64,000 nt of DNA from Dendrocalamus latiflorus. Its lineage: Eukaryota > Streptophyta > Magnoliopsida > Poales > Poaceae. The stretch is taken from the NCBI GenBank assembly GCA_017311315.1, contig CM029622.1, forward strand, positions 17,504,102 through 17,568,101, given 5' to 3'. How positions within the stretch are numbered: the first letter of the stretch is position 1; every line of letters begins with the position of its first letter. The position numbers and the translations under genes were made by a program. The notes under the pieces are model-generated. The model was not told the DNA's origin. It saw nothing but the letters and a program-made list of their open reading frames with translations, and did not search any database. Shown here piece by piece: positions 1 to 13,117 of the stretch.

Positions 1-429
1 CACTCTTCTATAATTAGATGGTTCCAGATGACTTTGTAAATCCATCAAAGTTCAAGACTTCTAATAGGCTCTGTCCAAAACGAATTTTAATTTTTGGCTT
101 CTAACTTTCAGAAGTTGAAAACCGTTTTAAATATGTTGACTTCTTAATATGATTTTTCTTTTTTCTTTTGTATTGTCCTTGGAGATATAAGTTTTTTATT
201 TTTTATTTTCTCTTTTATTTCTTTATTTTCTTTTAATTGAATGCCCTAGCTAAAAGCTAACAACTGCTATAGTGCCAATTTTAGTAAAAAAATTAAAAGT
301 TATCAGTAAAATCTATTTTAAACCGGCCCAAAATAAGCATAAAAACTTTCTTTTGTCCAGACACCTTGATACTGGGGAGATGAACTTAGGATCTCGATTT
401 GGAACAGAGAACGCTAGGAGGCGAAGAAC
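1..429. other. Intergenic, AT-rich, no gene seen
   Basis: AT-rich DNA with no open frame resembling a known protein. It contains poly-T and TTTTCTTT tracts near 150-240. Somewhere near its right edge the Helitron-like repeat ending at 855 begins, but I could not fix that boundary. Confidence 0.4.
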
Positions 430-855
430 CAAATCGTACCCGATACAAAGCCGGGGGGTTCCGCCCCCCTCAGGCTATCCACGTCGCCCCCCCTCCCTCG
501 GCCGGCCGGCGCGTGGCGCCCGGTTTTTGGTACGGCCGGGGGAGGCCATTCCCTCCTGCTTTTCTGAAATTACGTAAAGGTCTTTTTTCCTCGCGAAAAG
601 GTCCCTGCAAGTTTTTTCTTTGCAAAAAAATTTTGGATTGTGCCCGGAGGGTTTCCGAAATTACGTATAGGTCCTTATTTACTTACGTATAGGTCCTTAC
701 AGGTCCTCGATTTTTTTCAAAAAACCCCTTTGATTTTCCCGAAATTACGTATTTGTCCTTGATTTTTTTTACGAAACTCCCTGCGAATTTTCGTCTCTTT
801 TATTTTGGTCCACACGGTAGCTAGCGCGGCGTGCGCCGCGCTTATATGCAGCTAG
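430..855 (+). mobile_element. Helitron-like element, 3' terminus at 855
   Basis: The right end has the Helitron 3' signature: a GC hairpin (GCGCGGCG / CGCCGCGC, 824-841), about ten bases of spacer, then CTAG (852-855) followed by T. The body repeats phrases such as AAATTACGTATAGGTCC and is clearly related, in inverted orientation, to 37145-37603, which ends the same way. Both copies have a GC-rich proximal part and a distal part made of 'acgta-ggtcc' phrases. No Rep/helicase coding is visible, so it is non-autonomous. The 5' end (expected TC) is uncertain; 430 is only where similarity to the other copy becomes clear. Confidence 0.55.
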
Positions 856-2005
856 TAAATAAGAGGGTGTTTTCGCTTCTAGACAATTGCGGCTAAAGTT
901 TTGGGGCTCTGTCAGCGTGAAGTGGTAAGTTGAGTTCATATACCCGCAAAATCAGTACTGTTCTTTTATGAAATCAGTACTATTCTTTTGTGATCAGACG
1001 GTCCTACTTTACCCAACACATACCGTAAAATAATAACCCAAGTCGACAGTCGTGTTTATACTAATACGTGTCCAGCCTATGGACGCGTAGTTCCCTTCCC
1101 GAACAAAGGGAGAAGGCGCATTGCTCAATGGGAGCCCCACCTGTCAGCGGCAGCAGCCCCCACGCCGCTACAAAAGATCCAAAGCCCTCCCTCCTCGCCT
1201 CTCCCTGTCCCGCACGGCCGCACACCAACACGCGGCCGCACATCCTCCTCTCGCCTCGCCTCGCCTCGAGTGGTCTCCTCGCCTCGCCCCGGCTACACCA
1301 GCTCCGCTCCGCGCCGCGACGCAAACCCTAGAACTCGAAACAGCCGCGGGGGGAGGCGCTACTCCCGATTCCCCCATATTTCCCACCGAGTCCCCGCCAA
1401 TCTGACCTCCCCTCTCTCCCCTCCTCCCGGCTGTGCCATCCCCTGTTCCTTTTTTTTCCCGAGATTTTTTGGTGTTTTTTTTGGTTGTTTCTTTCAGGAG
1501 CGCGCGGCCTCGGAGGATTCGCGGCGGCTGGTGCGTGGAATCGACTCTCTCCCTCGCTTATTTGCGATTTTGGTAGGTTTTCTAGGGTTGGGTTTTTGAT
1601 CTGACGGTTGCGTGTTTCCAGGGCTAGCGTTTTGGCTTCTCGGTGAAGGGTGGTGGTCCGCCGTCTGCGCCGTTTGAGCCCTCGGCGCGAGGGTTGTCAG
1701 GTGAGCCCTAGTCGGATGCCCTTCTCTGTTTCCTTAGCGTCTAGCGCGGTTTGTTTGATGGTGAGAAATTTAGGAGTGGTGTAGGGTCAGGCGTTACGAT
1801 ATATGCGTAAAATGATTTACCATTGTAGGTTTCAGCCATGAGTCATTGGATTGTTATTGATGAATCTAGCCATCTTGTTAACTTCATAGATTTTAATTGA
1901 TGAATTAGGCCAATTCATCTCTTTTGCCACAGAAAAAAAAGATGCAACGGTAATAACAAATCATTGAGATGTGATGAGAGAATCTTGACTTTTTTTCTGT
2001 TGGCA
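856..2005 (+). promoter_or_regulatory. Promoter, leader exon and 5' UTR intron of the Acinus-like gene
   Basis: A CT-rich, GC-rich segment (about 1130-1500) typical of rice 5' leaders precedes the coding exon. A good donor (cag|gtgagc) lies at 1701 and an acceptor (ttggcag) ends at 2005, six bases before the ATG, so a 5' UTR intron of about 305 bp (1701-2005) is likely. Another possible acceptor is at 1621. I see no convincing TATA box. The transcription start is probably within 1100-1200 but cannot be fixed by reading. Confidence 0.5.
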
Positions 2006-2011
2006 GTCACC

Positions 2012-5000
2012 ATGTCATCATTCCCTGTGCTAAACAACCGGCCTATTGATCAATGGAGAGTTACTGATCTGAAGGATGAACTCCGTAAGAGGAAGCTTCC
2101 TGTTAAAGGTTTGAAAGATGAACTTGTGAGGCGACTCTTTGACTCTATTCAAAGTGAAAAAGCAGTCAATGAAGACGCTGAGGATGCAGGAGTGAATGCC
2201 CCAGATAATCAGGCAACTGAAAAGCAGAATGTTAATCAGGAAACTACAGTTTCTGTTACTGAAGTTCATCAGGAAACTGTGGTTCATGTAACTCAGGAAG
2301 CAACAATTCCTCTCACAGAAGTTAGTCAGCAATTCATGGTTTCAGCCATGGAAGGGGCCCCCAGGGTTAATTTGGTGGCAACCCATGAAACTCCAAGTGA
2401 GGCCCCAACAGCTAAAGGAGAAGAAACTGAAACAGTTGCTGGAGACGGTTCCACAGTGCAAGAAGAAAGTACCACTGAGCCTGTTGTTGAGAAGACGCCA
2501 GAGGTTGACACCAATGAGGCAATTGTTGTCAATGATGTGACTAGTGCTGATGTCAAGTCAGACTTCTCTTCTGAAGTCAAGTCAGATGCTACTGAAGCCA
2601 GCAAAATTCAAAAACAGGACACCGTACCAGCTCCTGTGGATGCCCTCACATCAGATGCTGATCCTATCGATACTGATGTCGCAGCTGCACCAGTAAACAA
2701 TGATGGAGAGAGGTTGGTTCCTAAGAATGATTTGGGTGACAGTACTTCAGTGTGTGATGAATTGTGCAAAGATTCTGAGCTCATGAATGAGGACTGCAAG
2801 CCCATCATATCAAAACCAAATAATCAGGTACCTGAGGTTAGCCCAGATTTAGGGTCTCAAATTAAGTGTGAGTCAATTTCTAGCGATGATATATCAACTA
2901 ACAAAAAGAATAATATAAAGGATAACTTGAATGCTAATAATTTTGATTTAGAACTAGAGGTTAAGCCGGAGATGGTCAAACCATCGTCCGACATTACTTC
3001 CTTAGGTGGAGATTTGCAGCCATTGGATGATGACAATGAGCTGGTTAAGAACCAGTTGTCTTTGGAAGACATAGATTCGACAGCTAATGTGGATGAAGGT
3101 GGCTCTCCTGAGAAATTAAATTTAGACAGGAGTTCAGGTGATGAGTCAATGGAGGAGGATATCATGGAGATTAAGCAAGTTGAGTCCAATATTAAATCTG
3201 ATGATCTCAGAGGAAAGATTGACCTTAGCTCAGAACATGTGAAAGAGGTGACCCTCCCTGATTCTGTTGTCGAGGGTTCCTTTGTTGATACGAAGGAAGT
3301 TATAGCTGAAGAAAAGCTAGCAGCTTCAGCTGAAAAGAGGAAACTTGAAGGTTTATTTCTATCTCCTAACAAGTCTCTTTTATCACAAAATATTTGCAGC
3401 TTTTTTATTGTGCCTTCAAGATATGTTTTTGACTTTATGTGTGTGTGCATAATAACTGTGCCCAGATTAAAGTTCCCAATGTTGAGTCAGAATATCCTTG
3501 CAATTCTGATTGTTTGCAAATGTTGCACAAAAATTTCTGCTAGTTTTCATTCAGTCTGCAGTGCTTTTGCAGCCACAAGGAAATAAAATGTTTCCTTCGA
3601 ATGTTTTAAGCATCAATATTTTGTTTAGGCACATTGTTTTTCTTTATTAGAAATTTAGTGTTACTGTATAGTGGATATGCATTACTTTTTGTTCCCCACA
3701 AAGAAATCACATGCTTTCTTCAGAATTTCTCTTTTTTGTGTGTGTAAGCACATTCTTTTTATCTAGACTAGAAGAAAATGTGATGTTACGTGAAAGTGGA
3801 TTTTTTTTTACTTTTAAAACTTTGTGTGCAATTTAATTTAGCTATGAGAGGAACATATGTTATATTGCTATGTAGTATTGCTGCTAGAAGTATGAACTAT
3901 AACCCTTCAATGTTAAATAATTTGTTGGAGTTGTATGGCTCACAACAAGCATGGAGTTTGTGTAGTGCTGGTATTTCTTTTGACTGTTTAATGCTTTTGC
4001 CTTCCTTTTAAGTTTCACTTTAAGCAAATGAGCCTATGATCAATTGGTCATCGTGTTTATTAAAATTTGGCTACAGGATCTTTGAAATTGCAAGTGAAGT
4101 AATGAGCCTAAGTTCATTTGGTCATTCCGGTAGTAAACTCACAGTCTCCCTGAGTTTTGTTTTAACTCCCTGTTGAACACACAGCTGAAGAAATTGTTGC
4201 AGACACTGAGCCAATCAAACGTCAGCGTCGGTGGACTGCAGACAGTGCCAAAGTTCCAGAGAGACAACCATTAAGTCAAAGTGGTCCTGATGCTCCTAAG
4301 GATGTTTTTCAGCCTGCTTTAAAACGTTCTTTTGGCAGGTCTGATTCAACAGCTAGTGCAGATTCTCCGAAGGAGCGGATTGGTGAGTACTTGTCTATTT
4401 GCTGATCCTTTTGTTTCCAAGTCTATATACTTCATCAGTGAGTATCTTATAACCTAATCATATTTCTTTGTTTTGGTGTTGCAGTACCACCACCTCAGAA
4501 ACCTGCAACAACTTCCTTGAGAATTGACCGATTTGTACGCCCATTTACCCTGAAAGCTGTGCAAGAGCTTCTTGGTAAAACTGGATCTGTTTGTAGCTTC
4601 TGGATGGATCATATCAAGACCCACTGCTATGTTACAGTATGTTTTCTTTGCTATTCAAGACTTAAGACTGTTCTTACCTTTACTTCCTTTGTTGCTTATT
4701 GTACCATATTGAAAGTATTGCCAAAATGTGTTCAGCATGCATATAGTGGATCGTTTTGACATACTGCATTCTTAAGCCAATGGTGTTAGTAATAGACTGT
4801 CGTGAGCATAGTGACCAAAGCATTTTAAACTGTTGCTATAAATGAATTTTGTGGACTAACTGCATTCTAGTCTGGCTTATAAATTAGCAAGTATAAGTGT
4901 GGTTGTGGTTTTGAAAATACATGCACAATGGCAACAATGGATGTGAGCTTGAGATTGCAATAATTCTTGTAGGTGATTCTTAGTTGAAAGCATTTCTTGT

Positions 5001-5546
5001 GATGATGCTTGTTTTACTGTTTGTATATCGTCTGGCTATATTGTTACATTGACTTTGCCTCCATGTCCCACCCCTTAATTGCAGTACTCCTCGGTGGAGG
5101 AAGCTGTAGCTACTCGGAACGCTGTCTACAACCTGCAGTGGCCCCCGAACAATGGCAATCATTTGGTTGCTGAATTTGTTGATCCTCAGGAAGTGAAGCT
5201 CAAGCTTGAACCCCCTCCCCCAGCGGCAGCTCCTATTAGCCCAGCTACTGCATCAAGCGAGCCTCCCTTTCAGCAAGCTCAGGCTAATCAAAATGTGCCT
5301 CGCCAAGCTGCTACCCCAAGAGAGCAATTGCCACCTCCACCGCCCCTCACCAAGCCTCCTACATCTGATCCGGGATCAGCAAGGGACAGCTTTCCACCCA
5401 CCCCAAAGAAGCCAGAACCTCCTGTTGTGACACTTGATGATCTCTTCAGGAAGACAGAATCCTCTCCGAGAATTTACTATCTGCCTTTATCAGAAGAGGT
5501 GGTGGCAGCCAAGCTTGCTGCGCTGGGCAAAGGAAAGAGGGAATAA
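2012..5546 (+). CDS. Acinus-like SAP-domain protein (ASAP/EJC-associated splicing factor)
   Basis: Four coding exons join in frame: 2012-3350, 4185-4382, 4485-4636 and 5085-5546, all with GT/AG introns, giving 716 aa. Residues about 12-46 form a SAP DNA-binding motif (DLKDELRKRKLPVKGLKDEL). The middle is long, acidic and Ser/Thr/Val-rich, as in Acinus proteins. Residues about 522-598 form an RRM-like fold (begins SLRIDRFVRPF, ends AEFVDPQE). The C-terminus (about 679-716, starting TLDDLFRKT and including RIYYLPLSEE) matches the RSB motif by which Acinus binds RNPS1/SR45 and SAP18 in the ASAP complex. A nuclear role in splicing or the exon junction complex follows from the family. The chosen ATG follows the 5' UTR intron acceptor and starts just before the SAP domain. 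Open frame running past 3350 or 4636 is intron read-through. No breaks seen. Confidence 0.88.
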
Positions 5547-6000
5547 GGGGCTCTTGGCCTCAATTTTGTCGCTAGTGTTAGGAATGTGCGGCGGTATGTA
5601 CCTGTTCTGGTGTTGTGTTTGTTCCCTTCAGGTTATATAATGCTAACATCTCATTCTTTTTCCCTTCTCCAGGAATATGATACTGTGCTCGGCAGCTGGC
5701 AGGTGCTACTGCTGCAGTTCATTCGAAATAACAGGCGGTGATGACTGCTGTTAGGCATTGTGCTGCAAAAGAGAGTAGTTGTAGAGCTGTTATGTGAGAA
5801 GGCTAGTGTAGAAGCAGCCACGTGTATTTTCTGCAAAGAACATTTTTATTTTGTCTCATCTAGATTGTATGCCCGTCTAACTCTCAATGTTACTGGAGTG
5901 GCTGAGACTCTGGTTTTAGTTTAAACAATCGGGAACGCTTGAGATACTGTTTTTAATTTAATTAATCAGGAGAATGCTTATTCGTGTGGCATTTGCCATT
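5547..6000 (+). other. 3' UTR of the Acinus-like gene with a probable intron
   Basis: After the stop at 5544-5546 there is a likely 79-bp 3' UTR intron with donor GTATGT at 5594 and acceptor CTCCAG ending at 5672. The following 300 bases look like ordinary T-rich plant 3' UTR. The polyadenylation site is not determined. An intron this close to the stop (48 bases) would normally not trigger nonsense-mediated decay. Confidence 0.4.
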
Positions 6001-9000
6001 CTGCTCAGGGCCTCAGGAGATGCTTGCACCTGACGTGTGCTTTATCGTAACAGTCTGGATGTGGTTAATTTCAGCTGTGATGTGGGTTGTAATGATAGGT
6101 TTTTTGCTTAGCCGGTACTAATCAGCAATCGATCGGAGGCCCTTTCGCATGGCAATATGGCATGTCGTAACCAAGGCAGATTATTTAGCTCTATTTTAAT
6201 CGACGATGACTTCTGATTTTCAGAAGATAAGAGTCGAAACGTTGGTTTTTTACTACTGTTTTTTTATTGCATTATCTGTAGTGATATAACAGTGTTTTTA
6301 TTTTTCTTTAATCAAATACCTTAAAAAAGTTAAGAGCTTCAATTAAAGCTACAATTAAAAGTAAAAAGTCATAACACTTTGAAATGGGATCTTAAGCTTA
6401 TCAGATGTGTTTAATGGAGATTTTAATCACAAGCAACAAAGATAATCATTCGCTGTCTTCATTGATCCGAGTGCCTCGATATTATAAAAAAGGGTTCAAG
6501 CAGACTAGGTTAGTGTGAGATACCGGGCCGGAGCACAGTACGACTGTATGAAATACCGGCCCGGAGGCTGGCACCAAAATGACCTTGCCGCTGAAGATGT
6601 GGAAAGGGAATGACTATGTTTAACAAACTAGCAGGCTGTCCATAAATTGCAACAGAATTTTAAAAGAGTAGTTTATAAATATAAAACAAGATAAAAAAAT
6701 CGTACAATCATTCGGGTGACATGATAGAACAAGCACTTGATGCGATAATTATATAGATGAACAAATAACAAACAATGTTTTCATACTTTACTTTAGTACA
6801 TAAATACTAACATACTATCTTGTAAATAGCATCAAACCAATTGATAAAGTCGACTTCATGAATTAAACAGAAAATATGAATAGAAATTCAGAAATGAAGC
6901 TGATGCGACAACCCTCTTGAAGACCCCATCATCATTCTACCTTGTAAAATAAAGAGAAAGGAAGCACACTCCACAAAATAAATAAAAACAGTTAAGCATC
7001 ATAAATCCACTGTATATACAAGAAATGTCAAAAAAGTTGAGTGACTTGCTTGCGTAATTTAATGTCCAAACATTTCAGCAAATGCATCATTCCTTATGTC
7101 AACAACATCCATGGCAAAGTTCTGTACATTCACATCGCATTGCAAATTACTGGCCGTGATTCCGTTTTAAAGAGAAAACTGATTAAATTTTGAAGACACG
7201 CATACATTATTTACATGGTTATTTATCTTTGAGCTCTTGTGCACAAGCAACTTGAGGTCCAAAGATGAAATTGCTACAACCCATTGTCATCAAGCAGCAT
7301 TTTTTTATTAACAATATATAAAATTAGTTTTCTATAGAAATTTGTTTTTTATTGACACTTCACCAATCATCAACTAATCTATTCCATATGCGATTAGATG
7401 CATGCCAACCTCAATTAGAGGAGGAAAACTTCCAAATGAAAAGTGTCTTTAACAACTGATTGGTAGTAGTCTATCTATTATAGCCAGTCCTTAATGATGG
7501 AAGCTTACTTCATGAAAGACATCATGTATTTCCTAGAAAAGTGGTTTGGATGTCAATATATGAATTGAGATATAAAAAAATTCTATGCTTAGCTGAGAGG
7601 CAAATGATATTTAGTGGCCACTGTACTGAGACATGGGACTTCCTCATATTTCACCTATGATCAAGAAATTGCTCTTGCAATACATTGGGGCAACAGATGT
7701 TGTTAATTACTGAATAATATTATAAAAGAACTATACTATGGCCCTTGCTACCATGCATGCATGGAGTTCATGGATAGGGCAGGAATCATCTCAACATAGA
7801 ACCATTGCGCGCATCTAGCTTCTACTAGGTAGTTTCTTCTATTCACGCCAAGCGACTGGGGGCGTGAGTAGCTGTGAGCCGGTGAGATCGTATTGGAGGC
7901 TCGGTTGGTATTATTGCCAACTCCAGATGATGGCTCACCATGCAGCCGTGAGGTGGATGATGGCTTGCTAACTCCGATCACAAGTTGTTCACACATGAAC
8001 TGGCCAGTGTCTTGATGGCAGCGGGGCTCGTTAGATATAGAACAGATCTCGGTAGCATGTTGTTGACTCTGCGCGGGCTTGTTTCTGGCCCTGCTACGTC
8101 AACTCCTCTACCTTGATGAGCAATGCCACCATGCAAGAATGCCTCCCTATCCAAGATCGACAAGTGCATTGTAGACATGCGCATGGAGACACAAAAGAAA
8201 TGAAGACTACACATATGTTTAGAGCAGAGCAGTTATGCGACTCGTGTGGAGCTCGCCAAAGGGCAGAAGATGATGTTGAGGGTGTCATCATCCTCCTCAG
8301 CATAGGGACAGTAGGCAAAGAAGGTGGCGACGACATACAGGCCTGGGTGGCGTCCTCTTGTAGACTCGAATTCGCACGAATAAGAGTTGCTGCCTCCCCG
8401 ATTCGCTGCTCGCCATTGTGGATTCCCCAAATGTCTCCATGGTTCTTGTCGTTGTCGAGAACCCACTAGCTGCCTCCCTATTCGCTTCCAACTACAACCA
8501 CGTACTAAGCCAGAGCAGCTCCATCTCCTCATCCTCCACCCACAACACCTTGCATAGATGATGGGGGTGGGTGGATGTTATTTTGCGGGTAATTATCTTC
8601 AATTTCAAAGGGTGGAGAGGGCACGTGAAGTGGATTGCCTAGATTCTATCTCATGGTCAAATCGGACGACTACGAAGCGGAGAGGAAGAACAGACCATCA
8701 CCAACTTGTATTTTTAAGTGGTAGTGATAGTAGGTTAGAGGCACAAGCTAGAGTGCTACGAAGCCCATGAATTCCAAGAGAAGTAGTCTAACTTTTGTGT
8801 GAATCTAGAGAAATTCTTGTGTCCAAATAGATCCAAGTTCTTTTGGGTTTGAAGTGGCTTATGCTTGTACTGTCTACAGTAACTACCTTTTAAATTGTGT
8901 ATTTTTTTCAAGACGGTGTCAATAGAAAAATTATAGTAAAAAGTGTACTGAGTTCAGCTGTACCAGCCAAAATCACATACGACTATTTTCTCTACGTACT

Positions 9001-9078
9001 GCCTCTCACGAACAATCAGAATTTAAATAACTATCAACCTAAAAGAAGCCACTCAATGTCTCTCCATGGGCCAACCTA
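6001..9078. other. Gene-poor intergenic DNA
   Basis: No ORF here resembles a known protein, and the short frames (60-118 aa) overlap each other on both strands around 7750-8530. A local palindromic pair of ACCGGGCCGG / ACCGGCCCGG lies near 6523-6563. The 7700-8770 part has higher GC and mixed short frames on both strands and could be an old gene or transposon remnant, but I cannot identify it. Confidence 0.4.
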
Positions 9079-11985
9079 AGTGTCGGAACCCGGAGTAATA
9101 ACTCCTGGATCCTCTGTGTAAATCGCACTAGTCCAGGATCAGCTAGTGCACACAGTGACAACAAAGATAAATACAAAGCACAAATGACTTCTTATATTAA
9201 ATAAAAGAGTACGGCCTTATGGCCAAGTCTTACATCAATGCTCATTGGCAACAATAAATAAAACAAAAACTGCGGAAGCAAACTGATAAGAAGCGAAGCC
9301 CAAACTTGCTCACAGGCAAACGACAGTAAGACGCGGCCTACTCGTTCAGGTCATCTCCGTTGTCAACGGCATCTTCCTCTGTATGGAGATTGCAAGGTGA
9401 GTACAAACTTGTACTCCGCAAATCACACGGAGAAATGCAACATAATGATAAAGGCTTCAATGGAAGGCTTATAGGGTTAGTTTGCATAAAGCATCATTTA
9501 AAGAAATACAGTAAATAGATTAAAATTGCTGAATTTAATACAATAAGTAAAATAGTGCTTATAGTTGAAAATAATATCGTCAGTGCAGGCTCCGACCAAA
9601 CACCAACCTATCCTCGGGCATCCCACCCGGACCATCTTTTCCAAAAAAAATGTCTCGTATGGATTCCATCCATCCACACGTTTCCAAACACTCGTGGATT
9701 CCACCCATCTACAAGCTTACCAAAAACTCGTATGGATTTCATCCATCCACACGTTTTCAATCTCTCATGGATTCCATCCATCCATAAGGTTTTCAAAAAT
9801 TGTTTTTGAAAAACAAAGTCTAATCCATGAAAACCTTTTACTCAGCATGCCCATGATTGTGGGCACGGCTATCCAGGATAGATTATACACTCTGCAGAGA
9901 TTGTACAACTTTACCCACAAGACGCGATCATCCCATATTGCCACGCGATTAGACACTTCCTTAGGTGTGCGGCGAGGAGTTGTGACAAGGCCTTTACAAT
10001 GCAAAGCCTTCAACCTGACCAAGCCAACTGTAAGGTTTCACCCCAGTAAGGAATCCACCAGACCGGGACCCCCTCTTGAGCCTGAGAGAGACTTCACATG
10101 GCTTAACCATGCTCCCTCAAGTGAGACTTCTCATGACACCAACCACGCTCACTTTCAACCTACAACTTAACTCAGGTTGAGACTTCACAAATTATTCAGC
10201 CAGGGCTGTCCCATACCAGCCATGTGGTAGTACAATAGGGCTTTGCAACAGTAGCTCACAGACCGGTCCTTAATTGACTTAGGCCCAATCACATACCCCT
10301 GTGCACGACAATCAACCATGTGGCTACAACCTACAGAGCATGCCTGCACCCATCAATCTAACCAATTGCCTAGTTTTTATATTTTGTTTTCAAAATAATT
10401 TTATAATCCTTCCTGACTCTCCGAAGTCAGGAATACATTTCAAAACTTATCATTTCATGCGAAAAGCTCATCATTTTATGTGAAAGATATCCCATCCTAA
10501 TTAATATGTCTAAGCAGGGCTAAGCATTTGATTTAAACACTCTAGCCAACACTAATGTATTAACTAGAGTTTGATTCTAGGGTGACAAGGTATCGAGGAA
10601 TTCAATATCAATGGAGGAATTAACAAATAGGCAATAACTAAATTTAAAACTGAATTGAAATACGTTGAATAAAAATATGCATGCAGAATAATTTAAATCA
10701 ACATAAATTTTATTTTGAAATCTGGGATCAACATGATCAAGGAGTGTGACTTGCCTTGCTCTTCAACTTGGTGTGAATCTTCGTCGAAGAATTTTCCCGA
10801 ATCGTCGAAGTCTACACGCAAAAATAACCCACTAAATTCAAATAAAATCAAAATAAATTAAAATTAACTTCAAATATTTGAATTAAGGCTATAAATGGAT
10901 AGAGGGGAATTTTTGATGAATTTAGGAATTTGAATGGGCTAAATCGGAGTTAGGACGAAGAAGAACGGGCTCCGGGAAGTTTAAAATCAGAAAAAAAGGA
11001 AAAATGAATTTTTTTGGAATTATTTTTCTAAAAGAAAATGGGATTTATGACATCAGCAAAGGATTTAATTTCGGCTGAATTATTTTTCAACTAAAAAATA
11101 GGTTTATTGCACCATGCTGGCGTCAGCACTAGGTGTATTTTTCGGACATGCGGCTGACATGTGGGCTCGGGTCTATGGATCGAGCCCATGGACCAAACAG
11201 AGCGCTGAGGTGGCAAGGGGGGTGGAGTGGCACTGACCGGGCAGGGAGGCGCCAGGTGCCAGCCACTGGGCAGCCACGTGGCGTCCACGCGAGCCAGGGG
11301 AGGTGAGATGGCCGGCCGGCGGAGGAGGCTTCCGGGGGCGGCAGCGGCGACGGCGCTCCGGTGGCTGGCGGCGAGAGGCGAATGAGGGAGAGGAGGGGAT
11401 GGGGAGCTCGGGGGAGAGGCGCGGACTTACCGGAGGCAACCGGAGGCGGCCGACGGCGAGAGGGCAGAGGCGGTGGCGGGCGGCTCTCGGTGCGGCGGCG
11501 ATGGAGAGGTCGGGAGAAAGGGAGGAGTGGCGGGGGAGGATGAGTGAGGAGAGGCGTGAATTGCTCGCCGGAGTGGGCGCGGGGCGGCGGCGGTTACGGG
11601 GAAGGTGGGGAGATGGGGGTGCGGAGAGAGGGGAAGTGGGCGCGCGTCGTGTGGGGGAGGAGAGGGAGGTGGGCAGCGCACGCGGGAAAGCGGGGGAGGC
11701 CGGGAAGGGCGGGCGGCCGTTGCGGGCGGCGGCGGCGCGAGGAAGGGGACGGGCTCAGGGTAGGGGAAGGCCCTGACAAGCGAGCCCGGCGCGTAGAGAG
11801 AGAAGGGGAGAGAGGAGGCGCGGGCGGCCGGATGGAGATCAGGTGGCTACGGGGTTAGAGGGAGCGGGCGGGTGAGATGGGCCAGGGCGGTGCGCACGGT
11901 GGATCCGAGCCGCACACGTGGTGAGCGCGGGAGAGGGGTAGGCGGGGTGGAGTGGGCCACGTGGATGGACGAAGAATATATATTC
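9079..11985. mobile_element. Long GC-rich LTR-like segment (Gypsy-type, probably truncated or solo)
   Basis: Starts with TGTCGGAACCCGGAG, a TG start typical of grass Gypsy LTRs. It runs through a phrase of the type 'caaggtgagtacaa..tactccgcaaatc' that is echoed at about 33518 in a second such segment. It ends in a very GC-rich stretch (11280-11960) before returning to AT-rich DNA. No gag or pol coding lies within it, which suggests a solo or truncated long LTR. I could not find a matching target duplication, so the right boundary is approximate. The GC-rich frames at 11300-11860 (Arg/Gly-rich on one strand, Pro/Ser-rich on the other) are compositional. Confidence 0.4.
9655..9795. repeat. Degenerate tandem repeat, about 36-40 bp unit, four copies
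   Basis: Four imperfect copies of a unit containing TGGATTCCATCCATCCA followed by variable bases lie in a row inside the LTR-like segment. Copies differ by several substitutions and small indels, so the array is old. Confidence 0.6.
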
Positions 11986-12038
11986 TTAAAAATAAAAACT
12001 ATCCCTTTTTTCTTTTGAATTTAGTTGTCTTGATTTGA

Positions 12039-12298
12039 GGTGTTCGTATTGACTTGCAGAAGACAATATGAATACCTGTCTTCTTAAACCTGTTTCTTTA
12101 CTCCATTTATTCATGTCTCGCTCTGAGGATAAGGTAGGGGATTATGAACGCATCACGCATCTCACTCATCTCGCTCCCGTGTTGTATGCATATCTCTCAC
12201 TTACTTTTTTCACAATTCGCCCCTCTAAAAGCCATTTCTTTTAGCCACTACTTTTCATTTTCAGCTAAAAACTATTAGCCATAGACAATACGAACACC
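12039..12298. mobile_element. MITE with TIR GGTGTTCGTATTG
   Basis: The left end GGTGTTCGTATTG and right end CAATACGAACACC are inverted repeats about 260 bp apart, with no coding between. This fits a miniature inverted-repeat element. The superfamily is uncertain because I could not see a clear target duplication. Confidence 0.5.
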
Positions 12299-12321
12299 CC
12301 TTATAAATGAGCAGAATTAAT

Positions 12322-12409
12322 TGATCCTAAAACCTTATATGAGAAACTTATAACTATTTTGTAACTGATCCTAAAACCTTATATGAGAAACTTATAACTA
12401 TCTTGTAAG
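12322..12409. repeat. 44-bp tandem duplication
   Basis: Two adjacent copies (12322-12365 and 12366-12409) of a 44-bp unit starting TGATCCTAAAACC, differing by only one or two bases (for example ATTTTG versus ATCTTG). A recent local duplication just outside the MITE at 12039-12298. Confidence 0.85.
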
Positions 12410-12707
12410 TGTATTAATCTACACATGTATAAATGTATATCAGGAGCATAGTGGGGATGGGTATAAGCTAGTAGAACAAAATCTTTTGATACCCATCCCC
12501 TAACAGTAGGAGTGCAAATAGAGTAGATAATTTTTGTTCAATCGACTAATCATAGACTGTCGAACGATTTTGGAAGAGAGAAATAGATATCCAGTATAAT
12601 CAATTAAAAGAATGCGTAGCGGACAAATTAATTGAAGAATGGAGGGGGTTCAGTAATAGTCTAAAAAACGAAAAAAAGCAACTTATCCGGATATGGATCG
12701 GGGGGTT

Positions 12708-12779
12708 TGAACCCGACGTGAATCGAACACGCAACCTTCTGATCTGGAGTCAGACGCGCTACCATTACGCCACGGATCC
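12708..12779 (-). tRNA. tRNA-Trp (CCA)
   Basis: On the minus strand this is a 72-nt cloverleaf starting GGATCCGTGG and ending GGGTTCA (acceptor stem GGATCCG). The anticodon arm is TCTGA-CTCCAGA-TCAGA with anticodon CCA, and the T loop is TTCGATT. There is no intron. It differs from the copy at 23301 by one base in the D arm (GTGGCGTAAT versus GTGGCGCAAT). A T run follows about 30 bases past the 3' end and could serve as the Pol III terminator. It should be functional by sequence. Confidence 0.93.
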
Positions 12780-13117
12780 GGTATGGATGAGAGGCATCTA
12801 GTTTATTTTGTATTTTCAGGGCACACTGCACGTACTCCCCGCCCTTTCACATCCGCAGATTTTGACCGGCGTGTTGAAATTGGCTTTTTGAACACGCCAG
12901 AAGCGATTTGAATATTTGGTTTTTAAAAGCTTCAAGTCACTTCTAAAATTTGTCGGTCGGGCTTCATCTTTCCTTTATGTCCGTGTCTTTTAAAGTTATT
13001 TTTAAATTTTATTCTAAAAGCTAATTCTTTCCTTGTTGCTATTACATTTTAGCTTTTAAAAAATAAAAGCTCTAGCAAAAAAATTAAGTCCAACCGTTAA
13101 AACACCCGCTGCAATAT

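Noticed and set aside
3351..3586. Extension of the first Acinus exon to a stop at 3586
   Set aside because: It reads into an intron. The next exon continues the family sequence in frame after a good GT/AG pair.
7748..8532. Possible minus-strand gene
   Set aside because: Short overlapping frames on both strands, no domain, and no convincing splice chain.
9565..10170. 201-aa plus-strand frame
   Set aside because: Starts in the tandem repeat of the LTR-like segment and resembles no known protein. The start codon is not ATG-supported.
11303..11858. Several Arg/Gly-rich frames on both strands
   Set aside because: Compositional frames in the GC-rich end of an LTR-like segment, overlapping in all phases.
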